Source: Pneumocystis sp. 'macacae'
Lineage: Eukaryota; Ascomycota; Pneumocystomycetes; Pneumocystales; Pneumocystaceae
Length of the DNA stretch: 64,000 nucleotides
Direction: 5' to 3'
Assembly (NCBI GenBank): GCA_018127085.1
Contig: CM030728.1
Span: forward strand, 1-64,000
A program made the translations under genes and the position numbers. Shown here in pieces: positions 32,169 through 43,246 of this stretch. The notes below the pieces were generated by a model. It ran no database searches, was not told where the DNA came from, and saw nothing but the letters and a program-made list of their open reading frames with translations. Every line of letters begins with the position of its first letter. Within the stretch, counting starts at the first letter, position 1.

Positions 32169-33522
32169 ACACTTAATAATGAAAATTTATTAGATGTCCA
32201 CCATAGTATAAAGAAATGATTGAAGGGAATAAAGGTCATGCGTTAAATAATAACTGTAACATTCAAAGTTTAATATTTGCAGATAATAAAGGTAAATTAA
32301 TAAATAATAAATTTTAAAAATAATTTTATCAATAATTAAAATAAATTATTATCTATATTATACAGAATAAAATTTATAAATTAAAATTATATAGGTGTAT
32401 TTTATAATTAATAATTTTAAAATTTAGATTTTTCTAATCTACTTTATAAAAACTAAATTTAACTTAATTATTAATATTTTATGCATGAAATATCTTAATT
32501 TTAGCATTTTAATTATTTTTAAATTAATATTAAAGATTTTTATATTTAATTTTAAATTTAATTTTAATATAAATATACATATAATTATAAAAAAATATAA
32601 TTTTTAATCTATTTTTCTTAATTCATGAAAGATAAACTTTAAATATGATTAATTTTTTTTGAGGAGGAATTCATTTTTATAATAATTTAATTATATATTC
32701 TTTATCTAAATACTATTTTTTTTTAAATTGACGAATATACATTGTGCATAGAAAAGATAAATAAATAAATTTAATCTGCTTTTTTAAAAAAATTTCATTA
32801 ATATAAGAAATTAATATCTTAATAACAATATTCCTTATAAATAATATCATAAATAAAAATAAAATGATAATTATTTATATTATTATATTAATCAAAGTTA
32901 TATTAGTATTGATTCTTTTTTCGTAATTAGATTCATAAACAATTTTAAAATATTATAATATGTCTAATATTATATATATATAAACCAAAAATATAGTAAA
33001 TTCTAATTATTAATATATAATTTATTAAAAATTAAATACAGAATTGTATAAGATAAATAGAATAGCTATAAAATATATTTTAAACCATTGAATTAATTAC
33101 AAATATATTTTGAAAAATAAAATAATCTAACAGATATTCTATATTTATACAAACAAATAAATAATATTCTGAAAATATAATATACATATCAATTAAAATT
33201 AAAATTAAAATACAATTAAATGTCAAAATTTAAAATTACAAATAATTTAAACATAAAAAAAATATATTTTAAAAATATTAATTTTTTTTAAACTAACGAA
33301 GTTCAAATTTCATGATTTATTAAAAATATCAATAAATTAAAACTAAAAAGTAATTATATTAAAATCCAATATTATAATTGTTTTTATATATTTATATTAT
33401 TGTATGAAATATTATAATATTAACCCATTAAAATAAAGTTTTTCTACGAATCTTGCGTTTTTAATGGTTTGTAAATATTTCATGAAATCAATAATAATAC
33501 TGATTTTAATAGGTATTTTCAT
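32169..33522. other. AT-rich intergenic region DPB4/EMC1
   Basis: About 1.35 kb with no frame or RNA gene that I can support. It would hold the DPB4 3' end and the EMC1 promoter. Poly-A/T runs dominate. Confidence 0.5.
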
Positions 33523-36500
33523 ATGATGGGAAAATTAAAGCTCTTTTCTTTATTTACCATTTTTTTTATCCCTCTAATTCAAGCAACTATTGAAAATAAA
33601 ACAATAAGTTTTCATATTCCTCTAATTGGTCTTCCATTGAGAAATTCGATTTTTTTCCACAAACCTATTTCTAAAAATATGTTAATTTATCTAGCAACAG
33701 AAAAAAATATTCTCGCTGCCATTAATTCTGAAGATGGTAGTTTAGGTATAGATCTTTAAAAACTGAAGCAATTTTTTATTTTATTTTTAGTTTGGAGACA
33801 AGAATTTGCAGAAAATGATCCGATTAATATTATTAAACCATTGAATTCAAGTGATCTTATGATTTTTTTTAAAAAAATATAGTTTAATTAATACATTAGA
33901 AATCATTACTTTTTCTAATTCATCAATTCTTAGAGCATGGAATGCTTTAACTGGTTTTTTAATATGGGAAAAAACATTTTTAAGCCCTTTTTCAGTGAAT
34001 AGATATGATATTAATTTTTTTGAAAATAATATAACCTCAAATAATGACATTATAGTTTTAACTTCAAACATAGTTTGTTCTTTAAATAGTGATACAGGAT
34101 CTCAGATTTGGAGTTATAGTCAAAAACCGTAATTTTTTAATATTTATAATTATTAAAAACTTATTTTAGTAGAAAAATGTCCCCATTATTTTTATCAATA
34201 TCTAATTCATTTATATATCTTATCGAATCAAAAGTATCATCAAATATTTATTCTTTTTCAGTATCAAAATTAAATGGAAGAACAGGAGATATAGTAACAT
34301 CGAATTATCTATCTTCGATATCAAAACTTGAAGATATTATTTATACAGCAAATTTACCTCTACCTATAATTGCATGGAAAAATTCTAATATTAATAATTC
34401 TGTTTATATACATATGTTTGACACTAATATTACTCACATTATAAATACAGAAGTATAATCATAGCATTTATATATTTCAAACTAATCTATTTAGTCATCT
34501 TTTGATTCTGTTAAATTTTATCTATCTGACTATTTTAATACATCACCATCTATTTTACTTCATTTTATTTCTAATTCTACTAGAAGATCATGGGCAAGTA
34601 TTTTCTTATTTAATTCAAACTCGTCTATTTTAAAATTATATGAAATATCATCAATTTCAATTATGTCAAACTTTTTTTCTACAAATTATATGTCTAATAC
34701 ATTTTTTATTCATTCATTTATCAACAAACTTGGTTCTATAAGTATAAATATATACAGTGATAAAAACAATTCTATTTTGGGTACATGGGATATATTTCAA
34801 AATCGATCTTATAATTCTTATCTCGAACAAACTGTATCAAAGATTTTGAAAATAACAGACAAATCAATTATTATAAAATCGATTATAGTGACACAAGATG
34901 CACTAGTTTACATGATACAGGGATCATCTATTTTATGGACTCGTGACGAATCCTTAGCTTATTCGATTCATGCAGAATTTCTTGAACTTCCTCAAAAACA
35001 AGTGATTTTATCAAAAGACGACATAAAAAAAGAGCGAAAATTATTACTTTTTACTTATATAAACAGAATTGTCGGACATATTAATAAGTTAAAAAGAATT
35101 CAAGAGTATCTGCATTTATTGAAAAAAAAGTTTATAAAAATTTCTAAAAATACAAAAGTAAAAAAAATTATACCAAAAAAAGATATATTTGATTTTAGAA
35201 AAATTATTATTATTATAACATCTAAAGGAAAAATATTAGCATTAGATTCTTTTTGTTCTGATACTGTTTTATGGTCAAATCAATTAGGAGATAAATTTAA
35301 TTACAAAGGATTATGGATTATTAAAAAAAGTAAAACATTAAGTGACTCTCCTATTATTGCAGTACTTGGAATGAGTTTTGAAAATATGTATTTCTGGAGA
35401 ATAAATGGTCTAACAGGAAAAATCCTCAGTCTTAAAAAAGTTAATAATAATATAAAAAGCTTTTTTATTTTAGATCATGATTTAACAAAAAATTTTGACG
35501 AAAAAATTATAGTTGCAATAACAGATAATAAAAAAGTGAATATTTTTACATTTATTATTTATTATTAATTTCTAAAAGGTTATACTCTTATATGATACTT
35601 CAAAAAAAATTCCTATCTCTGAACTAAAGAATTTATCTAATATATATTTTTCTACCAAAAATTCTAATACACTAGAAGGATATTTTATAAATTTTAAAGT
35701 AAAGTTATATTTAACACATTATTTTTTTTTAAGACTTGTTAGAATTTATATGCCAATATTACATGGAGTATTGATTTTCCATCCCCTCAATTTATTATTT
35801 CTGTTTCATCTAAGAATAAAAATGAAAAAATAGCATCTATAGGTCGTGTTCTAGGCAATCGCTCAGTATTATATAAATATTTAAATCCACATTTGTTAGT
35901 AGTTACAACAGGAGATAGAATAAATTTAAAGTTGGATATTTATTTAATAGATATAGTTAAAGGAATGATATTATATACTGATCACTATAACAATGTTGAC
36001 ATTTCAAAAGGCGTAAAAATATTATTAGCAGAAAATTGGCTAGTATACCAATTTTGGATTGAAAATCCTACAAAAGGATATCAAATTGTTATTTCAGAAC
36101 TATACGAAAATAAAGAAAAAAATAAAAAAAATAAAGAGTAATTATTTTCTCCATTTTTATTTTTATTTTTTAAACTTATCAGGACAAACTTAACTTCAAT
36201 CAATAATGTTCCTTTGCCATTTGTTATATCTCAAGCATATCTTTATCCACGTAAAATTCAGGCATTGGCTTCAGTATTAACACGACATGGTATTACATCA
36301 CATGATGTTATTTCTTATGTTGACTCTAATAAAATTATTATGATTCCTAAAAAATTGCTCGATCCTCGAAGACCAGTTTTAATTAACAATAAGATGTCAT
36401 CAGAATCAATTGAAGAAGGTCTAATTCCATATGATGTAAATTTATTTAAAGATTCAGAAATCGTAATTAGCCATAAAAATGAGGTATAATTATAAAGATT

Positions 36501-36813
36501 GTACTATTCTTTGTAATTATAGTAGATTTATGGAATTAAAAATATATTATCTGGATCGACATTGTTAGAAAGTACATCAATTATATTAGCATATGGTCAT
36601 GATATTTTTTTTACATATGTTACTCCAAGTAACTCTTTTGATATTCTTAATCCCAATTTCAATAAAACACAATTATTATTAACTATTTTTACACTTATCG
36701 TAGGTCTTTTCTTGTTAAGATCAATGGTAAATTATAATTTTATTTAAAGATTTAATCTTATAATGAAAAAGATAAAAACTAAATTATTAAAAAAACGCTG
36801 GAAAGTATCATAA
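33523..36813 (+). CDS. EMC1: ER membrane protein complex subunit 1
   Basis: A multi-exon gene with a signal peptide (LFSLFTIFFIPLIQA), a beta-propeller luminal part (VWRQEF, TGFLIWEK, NSDTGSQIWSY, GKILALDSF) and the conserved C-terminal EMC1 domain: ASIGRVLGNRSVLYKYLNP, YLIDIVKGMILY, FVISQAYLYPRKIQALASV, LLDPRRPVL, EEGLIPYD, LAYGHDIFFTYVTPS. A transmembrane helix (LLLTIFTLIVGLFLL) and a short basic tail (KKRWKV) follow if the last intron (36727-36771) is spliced; otherwise it ends at about 36747. Introns lie near 33747, 34132, 34455, 35537, 35700, 36139 and 36487. At 33862-33877 a T8-A7 run breaks the frame by one base. The EMC inserts tail-anchored and polytopic proteins into the ER. Confidence 0.88.
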
Positions 36814-36912
36814 AAAATCAAAAACAACATCATATATTCTATAAAAATACATCTTTTAATACATATACTCTGGATATATTTTTCAATAATATATATTCTA
36901 TGCATACATTTT

Positions 36913-38519
36913 TTAATATTTATTATTCATTCTATTGATTTCTTTCACAACTTTGCTTTGATTTATATAAAAAAGCCATACAAAACAAAAAAGAAAAAAT
37001 GCAAGTATTGTAGTAATAACTCCTATGTAATAAGGAAAAGCAGTAAAAAGGTATCGTGGATACTAATAATATTAGTATTGACATACGTATCAACATATAT
37101 CACTATTAACTAACCTCATCATGTTTATAGTGTCTAATAGTTATGGTAGACCGTTCTTCTATATAAGATATACCTGGTCTTTTATAATTTACCTTAAAAT
37201 GAAAAATTCCATAACGATCAACCAAAGAGATTATAGCAGAATAAACAGAAAAATTTGAAGTTCTAGATGTTTCTTTAAGAGTTGTTCTCATATAAGGATC
37301 CAACATAATAAGCTCTAATTGAATATCTGAAGCAATAAATGGATTCCATGAATTATTTTCATACCGCGAAAGTATAATTTCAAACATCTAAATTTCTTTT
37401 TTAATAATATATATTTTATGTAATTATTACATACTACTTTATCTTTTATTTTATAAATATTAGAAAAAGTTTTATGAAGTGTTTTATTTAAAAGGTTATG
37501 TTTCATTGAGACAACTTTTAACACACTTTTCTCCTGAAAAAGCCATTGAGTGATTTCTTCAGCAAAATAATAATTCCCTGACTTCACATTTTTTTCAACG
37601 TATAAATTAAAAAAACTAAAAATATTAATTTAAAAAGAATAAATTAATTCTTTATACGTATTAGAAAACATTTCAATACTTCCAGTAACTATAATTCGAG
37701 CATTATTCCTTGCTTGAAAACCTGTTACAAGAAATGTTTGAGTACCTACTACATAGGGCTCTTTTATAAAATCAAGCTCGTCTTTTATATTATAACTATA
37801 TGCTGTTCTTTTAGCACTAAGGATAGGAACAATAAGTTGGTTATTTGCCAACGAATGACCAATTCCTCGATAAAGTATTGGTGGTCCCTGAGTAACCCTA
37901 TCACTCAATATATAATTATTTTTCTTAAAATTATTAACAAGAAGCAAAGAATGCTTCTCTGAATCCGATCTGTTATATGAAAAATGATCTACAACAATTG
38001 TGTTCTCTTTAGCTAAATAAATTCCAAATTCACTTGTTAAATTACGGATATCTTCAGATATAGTAGAAGACACACCAATTAAAACATTTCCACCTTTATT
38101 AATAAATTCAAGAATCTTTGAATTGGAAACACCATATCCTAGATGTTTAATCAATTTATATATCTCTTAGGTTTATATGAATATTAGTTTACTATTATTT
38201 TTTGTTTTTGTCAAAAATAAAATAAGATGATCATATAATCGTTCTTCATATTTAAAAAGTGATATAGCATCTACTTCCGGTTTCTTAAAAGTTATTTCAT
38301 ATTTACGATCTTAATAAGATTTTTTAGTATTTTCTTTTTACGTAAATATTATATACTTTTTAAAGAATCAAAAAAAATAGAAAAGTCATTATAAGATATG
38401 TCTGAATTATGAATAATTAATAATCTATCACCTGTAACTGATCTTCCTGAAACTAGCTTAATTCCTAAAATAAATACTAATCCAAAAGATAACTTTAATA
38501 ATTTATTTAAATTTTTCAT
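36913..38519 (-). CDS. WBP1: Oligosaccharyltransferase 48 kDa subunit (Wbp1/OST48)
   Basis: Six exons. The N-terminal signal peptide (LSFGLVFILGIKLVSG) is followed by DRLLIIHNSD, DAISLFKYEERLYDHLILF, ILEFINKGGNVLIGVSS, EFGIYLAKENTIVVDHFSY, the ARIIVTGSIEMFSNTFF segment, NYYFAEEITQWLFQEKSVLKV, MLDPYMRTTL, HFKVNYKRPG and EYPRYLFTAFPYYIGV. A C-terminal transmembrane helix and a short basic cytosolic tail complete it. This order is that of Wbp1/OST48, a non-catalytic subunit of the ER oligosaccharyltransferase that transfers N-glycans. The Msg proteins here carry many N-glycosylation sequons, so this complex would act on them. Its 5' end lies 66 bp from the divergent SRR1-like gene. Confidence 0.9.
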
Positions 38520-38585
38520 ATTTTTTAAAACATTTGAAAGATTATAAATCGATTACCAAATTTTATCTAAGCTGAAAAATAAAAA

Positions 38586-39533
38586 ATGACTTTTTCAAAT
38601 GAATTTAAATATGTTTCTCATAAGAAAAAAAAAAGAAAAGAAAAAAAAACAGTAGAATGGCTTTTTTCTCGATATGAAATACAAACAGAAGAATTAATTA
38701 AATCCGCCTTTTATTATTATGTTTCTAGTTTATTTTCGCCAATTTTTATAATTTCTAATTTACATATATATAGACATTATTTCTAGAATGATATTTTCAA
38801 GGAAGTTAGTTAAAATTACTCGTATAGTAATGTTAGGATTAGGAAGTTTCGAAAACAATTTGCGAAGTATAACTCAGCTTTCTTTTGGAATTAAAATAGC
38901 AAATCATATTGGTACTATTTTCACTAGAAATATCCTATAATTGAAAAAACTAGGTTTTAAAGGAAAGATAGAAGCATATGATCCAGTTTTTACTTTTACA
39001 GATTGTCAATTTTTGAAAAGACTTAATATCAATTATAATTTACATGATTCATTAGTAAACTCTTTTTATAATGAAAAAAATAACATAATTTTTAGGATTT
39101 TTTGTATAATGCAGAGAAACCTGTTATATTTTTTATGCCACATTGTCCGATATCATTATATGATTTATTATTTAAAGAAAATTGGTCGCCAAAAAGACTT
39201 TGTAATATTTTTTTAATAGGAAACTGTTTAAAAACATATGATTTGACTATGTAAGTTGATTTTATATGCATATATATTCTAATTTCATTTTAAGAAAAAA
39301 TATAAAAAAAAAAAAATACCCATTCGTTTTTAAAGCATCCTGTAAGTTCACATTCGTTATTTATAAATCAATTAATACTTTTAGCGGTATTTGAATCATT
39401 CGAATTTTCAGAAACTTTTGAACAACCAGAAACATTTAATAATCTTGCTTTCCAATGGTGTGAAAAAGATATCGTAGGAAGAGTTTTTGATTCAAACAAT
39501 GATGAATATGAAATACAATCTTACAAAAAATAG
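38586..39533 (+). CDS. SRR1-like protein
   Basis: A basic Lys-rich N-terminus is followed by the SRR1 domain: TRIVMLGLGSFENN, QLSFGIKIAN, KGKIEAYDPVFTFTDCQFL, EKPVIFFMPHCPISLYDLLF, NWSPKRLCNIFLIGN, ending in VFESFEFSETF and NNLAFQWCEKD. Introns near 38729, 38919, 39060, 39250 and 39351 are all GT...AG and keep the frame. The poly-A stretch at 39304-39316 lies in a Lys-rich coding exon and needs no frameshift when these introns are used. SRR1/Ber1 proteins are linked to clock/light signalling in plants and to microtubule or heme-related roles elsewhere; the molecular activity is uncertain. Confidence 0.85.
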
Positions 39534-39665
39534 AATAAAAGATATGCAATTCAAATACTAAATAGTTAATTATATTTTGGATTTACTTTTTAATAATAAA
39601 CGTTAATTTCGTATTTTACAAAAATAAATATAAAAATTATGTAATCCGTTTCATTTTTATAAGTA

Positions 39666-41062
39666 TTATGGCACCATTTTAAAAACTAGTACCGATTTAT
39701 CATCACTTCCTGTTATAATTGTTTTTCCATCTAAGCTAGAGCATATACATAAAATAGAATCGTGGTGCCCAAAACACTGTTTTAAACATTTTCCTGTCCT
39801 TACATCCCATCTCCTGATTGTCCGATCTGTTGATGCGGTTGTGAGATATGGTGTATTAGAAACAAAAGAAAGAGAAATAACTGCACCCTAAAAACATTAA
39901 AATAAACAAATGTAAACTTTTTTCTACATCATGAACCAAAACATTTCTTAATTTATAGGTAAAAGTATCATATAATGCAACAGTGCCATCAACACTAGCA
40001 CATGCTATTATTGGAAGTCTAAATAAAAATTATTTTAAAATTTAATTATTCATAAAGAAATACACATCACAATATGAAATACTTTCAATGCTTTCTTTCT
40101 GTTCGTCAAGACTTCCTAAAAGAGAACCGCTAGTAAGACTAATTATTTTTACTTTTCCTGTAATGCCACCAACTGCTACTACAGTGCCTTCTTTATTATA
40201 TGCTAGACATGTCAACCCACCACAATCAAATCTTGAATCATTTTGTGTTATTTTATGAATTATTGTTGCATTTTTAGGATCCCATACAATTAAGGAGCCA
40301 TCTTCTGATGCCGTAACAATTCTTTTCCCATCAGGAGTAAAAGATCCAGCATTTACTGCCTTTTTATGAAATTTAAATAACTGCATTACATCACCAGAAG
40401 GAACTATGAAGCATTGTAAGTATAAAATAAGTTTTTAAAAAAAATACTTTTCCACATCCAAACATTTGCATCATTCGAGCCTGAAAGGAGAACATTTCCC
40501 CTTGGATGCCATTGAACCCACTATATATTTGATTTAATTCTTTTAGAATAATACTATTTCTCCTTACCAATATTTCATCGCCTCCTTCTAGAGTTGTAAC
40601 AAGTTCTCCATTATTTTTATATCTCCAAATCAAAATCTGTCCATCCATCCCACCTGTAGCAACATATTCACCATCATATGAAAAAGAAGAAACAGTAACA
40701 GAGTCTTTATGGCCTATTTAGATCCATTATTCTTTGAAAAAGTATATTGATATTAATTGATAACCTGATAACTTACAGAGCCTCTCTTTTGTTGAAATAC
40801 GCCATATATATGCAACATCGTCTCCCCCACCACTCACAATAATATCTTCATCTACAGGGTTCATATGCAAACAATAAACACTTTCTTTATGATCATAGAA
40901 TCCACATGCACTATCATTTGTTAAGCTTTTTTCATCATCTATTTCTATTTCTGTGCTAATTTCACTGTAATTATCTGACATAGGAATATCCTCATCTTGA
41001 TCTTCAATTACTTCCTGTATTTCCTGTAAGAATTCATGTACTATATCATTTTTATAAGACAT
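39666..41062 (-). CDS. SQT1: WD40 ribosome-assembly chaperone Sqt1/AAMP-like
   Basis: Six exons. After an acidic N-terminus ([12 protein letters not shown]) come WD40 repeats: [160 protein letters not shown], and a last repeat ending [14 protein letters not shown]. The sequence between blades matches AAMP/Sqt1, which in yeast escorts ribosomal protein uL16 (Rpl10) to the 60S subunit. Introns are 28-60 bp. It converges on the SRR1-like gene with about 130 bp between the stops. Confidence 0.85.
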
Positions 41063-41253
41063 TTTAAACTTTATCTTAATGTTTTTTTAGTCGATTTCCA
41101 ATGTATTTAAAGATCTTAATCTTTCTTTTTTTCTAATTAAAATGAAATTAAAAAGAAATTTTTATTAAAAATAATATATATTATATTCAAATAAAGGATA
41201 TTATCTAGAAATATATAAAAAGTGAATAATTTTGCAAAAATCAAATTTTATTT
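41063..41253. promoter_or_regulatory. Short divergent promoter region SQT1/mS45
   Basis: 190 bp between two divergent starts. It must hold both promoters; poly-A/T runs only, no named motif. Confidence 0.4.
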
Positions 41254-42363
41254 ATGATTTTAAAGGCTTTGGAAAGAAAAAAAAGAAATATTATAGAATC
41301 AAGAAGTCTTTTTATGCTATATATAAAAAACATGATTAGATATTTTACAAGTGGAAAAAGATGCAATAAAGAGATAAAGAAAACAGAATCTAAAAAAGAT
41401 AAATCAACAAAAAATAATATCGATAAAACTCATATTCAAAGAAAGAAATCAATATCATCTACAATGCAATCTGAAAGTATTCAATGGCTTACAGATCCAA
41501 CGAAGGGAGGGAAGTTTAGAAAATTGCAATCTACACCTGGTAGAAATTTTATTTCTGGAAAAGAATATCCATATCCTTCAAATCCGGCATTTAGACCACC
41601 AATCCCGTTAAGTCTTAATGTAAGAAAAGACATTGGGAAGAAATGGAAACAAGGAAAAAGTATAAGGGAGATTTCGGAAATGTTTGGAATAAGTTCCGTA
41701 CGTGTAGAAGCAATACTTCGTCTTCTTGAGCTTGAGTCTAAATGGCACCAAGAAGTAAGTTCTATAACTTTATAAACTTCAATTCAGCAAAATTATTATT
41801 ATTTAATAATCTCTAGATATATATGATGATTTTTATAGAATCGATTAGTCTTTAAGACAAAATACTGGTTAATTATTAATATCTGAAAAAAATCTTTTCA
41901 AAAAAAAAAAAACAATTTTTTATATGTAATACTAATATATTATTAGGGAAAAACCCTGGATTCATATGCTCGAATTATGCATCATATGCTTGGTTCTACC
42001 ACAAATCAAACAATTAATGAACCTGATTTTTTCATTTCTATTCCTTCTGATAATCAGAATTTTATTACGATACCTGAAAATTCAGAATTTACTTCTAAAA
42101 ATGCATCAGATCAATTACAAAGACCACTTTATTCCAATGTTAAAGAGAAATTAATACAGTCCCAATTGAATAATTCTAAATATAACAAATCAGATGTTTC
42201 TTCAAATAAAAAAATAAAAGTAGAAAATGAACAAATGGTTGAATCAATTACAAAAAAAAATAAGTTTGATTTAAAAGTTATTGATTCCTATACTGGTGAT
42301 GTTTGGATGCTATCTAAAGGAATTTTAAGTAAAATAAAATCAAATTGTAACAAAACAAATTAA
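41254..42363 (+). CDS. Mitochondrial small-subunit ribosomal protein mS45 (Bot1/Mrps35 family)
   Basis: Two exons (41254-41754 and 41947-42363) encode 305 residues. The family signature is in the middle: QWLTDPTKGGKFRK, GKEYPYPSNPAFRPPIPLS, RKDIGKKWKQGKSIREISE, FGISSVRVEAILRLLELESKW, then HQEGKTLDSYARIMHHML across the splice junction. This is the Bot1p/eukaryotic mitochondrial regulator family, shown in fission yeast to be a mitoribosome component. The N-terminus is basic and could hold a mitochondrial targeting sequence. The C-terminus (KVIDSYTGDVWML) fits the family end. Confidence 0.85.
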
Positions 42364-42608
42364 AATTAAATTATTCTTTGAAAAAATTATATGTAATTTA
42401 CTGTTCATAATAATCATATATGTAAATAATATTTTTAAAGATTATATTGTTTGATTTTTCAGGATTACATTTTATAAATTTATTTTTTATTCCTATGTAT
42501 TTTAAAAATGGTAAATATATTTTTTATTTTATTTTTGTTTACTATTGTTTTATCTTAAAGCGTATCTTTAACTGTGAATTATTTTAATAAAATTAATTAG
42601 ATCTTGAA

Positions 42609-42986
42609 ATGTTCTCATTTAGATCATTTTGGTCTAATTCCATAAAGTATGCTGTTAGTCTTTTAATAGAATTTTTTTCTAAATATGTTTAACATATTTA
42701 TTAGAAATGGGCAGCTCAAGAAAGACCTCATCTTTTCTATTCTTTTTGTTTAGGATCTTTAGGTATATAAAATAGTAACTATAGTTATGTTGTATCTGAA
42801 TTTAGTAGGTCCAATTATATTTCTTATTGTTCCTCCAATTCGAAAAAGATTAGGTTATGTTTCTCCTGAACCTATACCCAAAACTTATCCTTGTAAATCT
42901 AATCGATTGTATATTCCATATTATTTAATAATGTAATCATAGTACCAAAAAGAAAAAGGGAAACTCTTGAAGGTTATGATGATTAA
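42609..42986 (+). CDS. NADH:ubiquinone oxidoreductase 9.5 kDa subunit
   Basis: A 76-residue protein spread over four small exons (42609-42653, 42705-42762, 42809-42892, 42943-42986). It reads MFSFRSFWSNSIKYAKWAAQ at the start, then ERPHLFYSFCLGSLGPIIFL, VPPIRKRLGYVSPEPIPKTY and PLPKRKRETLEGYDD at the end. This matches the fungal complex I accessory subunit NUO-9.5: one membrane helix after a (K/R)WA motif, VPP(I/V)RKR, and a GY(D/E)D end. The exons are so short that frame scanning misses the gene; splice junctions and motifs support each other. It implies a complex I respiratory chain in this organism. Confidence 0.85.
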
Positions 42987-43016
42987 ATAGCTTTTTATTC
43001 AGATTTTTATATTTTC

Positions 43017-43056
43017 AAATGTATATATATGTATATATATGTGTGTATATATATGA
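43017..43056. repeat. (TA)n/(TG)n microsatellite
   Basis: GTATATATAT units repeated with a short GTGTGT interruption, in the gap between the complex I subunit gene and the TBC gene. Confidence 0.85.
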
Positions 43057-43246
43057 TTAATAGATATAAAACATGCTTCTATATTAAAAATTCCATTATG
43101 TAAATATTATTTCAAATATTATTCATCGAATTATTATCTTATGTTACAAATCTTTTCAATTTCATTATTTTCTGAATTGTCAAAATAATGCTAAATTAAA
43201 AAATATACGCGAAGATGTACTCTTTTCTTTATTTATTTCAGCAGTT

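Noticed and set aside
38573..39533. Frameshift at the A13 run in the SRR1-like gene
   Set aside because: Using a donor at about 39251 and a second intron at about 39351-39393 gives one continuous frame with the expected YPFVF...VFESFEF end, so no shift is needed.
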